Assembly (NCBI GenBank): GCA_966210725.1 | Contig: CBIHLN010000038.1 | Coordinates: 1-22,943, forward strand | Direction of reading: 5' to 3' | DNA: 22,943 nt | DNA from: Lysobacter_C sp966210725 | Lineage (GTDB): Bacteria; Pseudomonadota; Gammaproteobacteria; Xanthomonadales; Xanthomonadaceae | Part shown: piece by piece, positions 22,349 through 22,943 of the stretch | Layout: each line of letters starts with the position of its first letter | How positions within the stretch are numbered: the first letter of the stretch is position 1 | Notes under the pieces: model-generated | Told to the model about the DNA's origin: nothing | Databases searched by the model: none | Seen by the model: only the letters and a program-made list of their open reading frames with translations | Translations under genes and position numbers: made by a program

Positions 22349-22381
22349 AAAAAAAGCCGCCAGAGATGGCGGCTTTTTTTT
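22349..22381. terminator. Bidirectional terminator between tRNA-Asn and pilE
   Basis: AAAAAAAGCCGCC (22349-22361), loop AGAGAT and GGCGGCTTTTTTT (22368-22380) are perfectly complementary, with long A and T tracts on either side. It serves the tRNA from the left and the pilin operon from the right. Confidence 0.92.
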
Positions 22382-22433
22382 GCGACAGGGCGAGATCACC
22401 CAAGACCTGCCCCGTAGAGATGCGACGGGAGCG

Positions 22434-22847
22434 TCACCAGCAATCCTGCGCCGGCACGCTCGTGCTGTGCGTCTTCCTCCCCGCCTGGTTAATCGTCAGG
22501 GTGCCACAACGGTCCTCAGCTTGGCCGTCCTCGGGCGTTGCCGTCAGCGTGAACGTGGTCGCAGCGGCGTTGACCTGGATGTCGTACTGCGGCGTCTCGC
22601 GGTCCGGCGGCAGCGTAAATGCCGCGTAGCTGTTGTTGACCGTAAACCACCTCTCCGCCATCTGGGCGTACTCCACAAGGTCCGCCTTGGCTTGGGCGCG
22701 ACGCGACTTGCGCACCGAGTCCTGGTAGGACGGAATCGCGATCGCCGCGAGGATGCCCACTACGGCAACGACGATCATCAGCTCGATCAGTGTGAAACCA
22801 CGTTGCAGACGGCGAGTCATTGACCCACAGGACAGCGCATTGTTCAT
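22434..22847 (-). CDS. pilE: PilE-type minor type IV pilin
   Basis: The 137-residue prepilin has a 17-residue leader ending QRG, cleavage before Phe18, then the classic FTLIELMIVVAVVGILAAIAIPSYQDSVRKSRRAQAK helix with Glu22 at mature +5. The head region has the Cys114 to Cys136 disulfide loop (DRCGTLTINQAGRKTHSTSVPAQDCW) that marks the PilE minor-pilin group encoded last in pilV-W-X-Y1-E type operons. It is processed by PilD and takes part in priming pilus assembly. The ATG at 22847 is chosen because TGAGGA lies five bases upstream, overlapping the stop of pilY1. An ATG at 22859 overlaps that stop as ATGA, and one at 22820 would shorten the leader to eight residues. It ends before a strong terminator. 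Confidence 0.9.
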   Translation of the reverse strand: MNNALSCGSMTRRLQRGFTLIELMIVVAVVGILAAIAIPSYQDSVRKSRRAQAKADLVEYAQMAERWFTVNNSYAAFTLPPDRETPQYDIQVNAAATTFTLTATPEDGQAEDRCGTLTINQAGRKTHSTSVPAQDCW

Positions 22848-22855
22848 TGGAATCC

Positions 22856-22943
22856 TCATCGAATCTGCCGCCACGACTGTCGGCCGCACGGACGATCAAG
22901 GTAAAGCGGCTTAGATTCGCCCGACTGAACCACCATATTGCAT
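22856..22943 (-). CDS. pilY1: PilY1 C-terminus (gene continues beyond the window)
   Basis: Reading leftwards from the edge, one frame is open to the TGA at 22858-22856 and ends with LYLDRPCGRQSWRQIR. The GRxSWRQ-type ending is the characteristic last segment of PilY1 proteins, the pilus-tip adhesin and calcium-dependent regulator of the type IV pilus, as I recall them. Its position directly before pilE is where pilY1 belongs in minor-pilin operons. Only 28 codons are visible, so the call rests on the tail and on context. Its stop codon overlaps both an alternative pilE ATG (ATGA) and the pilE Shine-Dalgarno sequence, which suggests translational coupling. Confidence 0.72.
   Translation of the reverse strand, partial: CNMVVQSGESKPLYLDRPCGRQSWRQIR

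Noticed and set aside
22516..22899. 127-codon minus-strand frame overlapping pilE
   Set aside because: It is a shifted shadow of the pilE/pilY1 junction; the pilin frame carries the prepilin signal and disulfide loop.
22911..22943. Alternative edge frame ending in VGRI before a TAA
   Set aside because: The neighbouring frame ending in GRQSWRQIR fits a PilY1 C-terminus and joins pilE by overlap, so this shorter frame is not needed.
1..22943. CRISPR array, insertion sequence, prophage or integrative element at either tRNA gene
   Set aside because: There are no direct-repeat arrays, transposase or integrase genes, and no duplicated tRNA 3' ends near tRNA-Val or tRNA-Asn.

Overview
This GC-rich window (22.9 kb) looks like chromosomal DNA of a gammaproteobacterium in the Xanthomonadaceae/Lysobacteraceae (Lysobacter or Luteimonas type). 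The basis is the very high third-position GC, the many periplasmic peptidases, a TPR-fused chaperedoxin, DUF4442 and DUF502 proteins, and a uvrB / tRNA-Asn / pilE / pilY1 neighbourhood like those I associate with this family. The genus is an inference. I see no insertion sequence, prophage, CRISPR array or rRNA.

Left part (1-6814). The 3' end of an amidohydrolase gene converges on a six-helix DUF998-like membrane protein. That gene is divergent from a CnoX/YbbN-type thioredoxin-TPR protein, which is followed by a DUF4442 hotdog protein. A leftward gene for an unrecognised membrane-anchored, cysteine-containing protein is divergent from a membrane Ser/Thr kinase. The kinase's external tail ends in a degraded formylglycine-generating-enzyme-like domain. 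A DUF502 membrane protein follows.

Middle (6969-16950). A DUF885 lipoprotein metallopeptidase ends at a strong terminator. It is followed by a signal-peptide-bearing Lig E type ATP-dependent DNA ligase, a leftward RhlE-type DEAD-box helicase with a 315-bp upstream region, and a leftward TauE/SafE (TSUP) permease. A 380-bp divergent spacer holding a perfect 18-bp hairpin precedes two tandem M13 (neprilysin/PepO-like) metallopeptidases, one a lipoprotein and one a soluble periplasmic protein. With the DUF885 enzyme, the window carries three HExxH-type exported hydrolases, a peptide-scavenging or envelope-turnover set.

Right part (17088-22943). This holds a rhomboid protease, an alkyltransferase-like DNA-repair protein with Trp replacing the acceptor Cys, a small YbjN-like protein, tRNA-Val(GAC), a Kbp/YgaU BON-LysM protein, uvrB, a FimT/GspH pseudopilin, tRNA-Asn(GTT), a PilE-type minor pilin and, at the edge, the last codons of pilY1. 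The right edge is therefore the 3' end of a leftward type IV pilus minor-pilin operon.

Most of the window is housekeeping or envelope biology. The least explained parts are the kinase with its divergent partner, the 18-bp hairpin between divergent genes, the rhlE leader, and the separated FimT-like pseudopilin with an unusual Asp at +5. I do not see convincing evidence for a wholly new defence or biosynthetic system.
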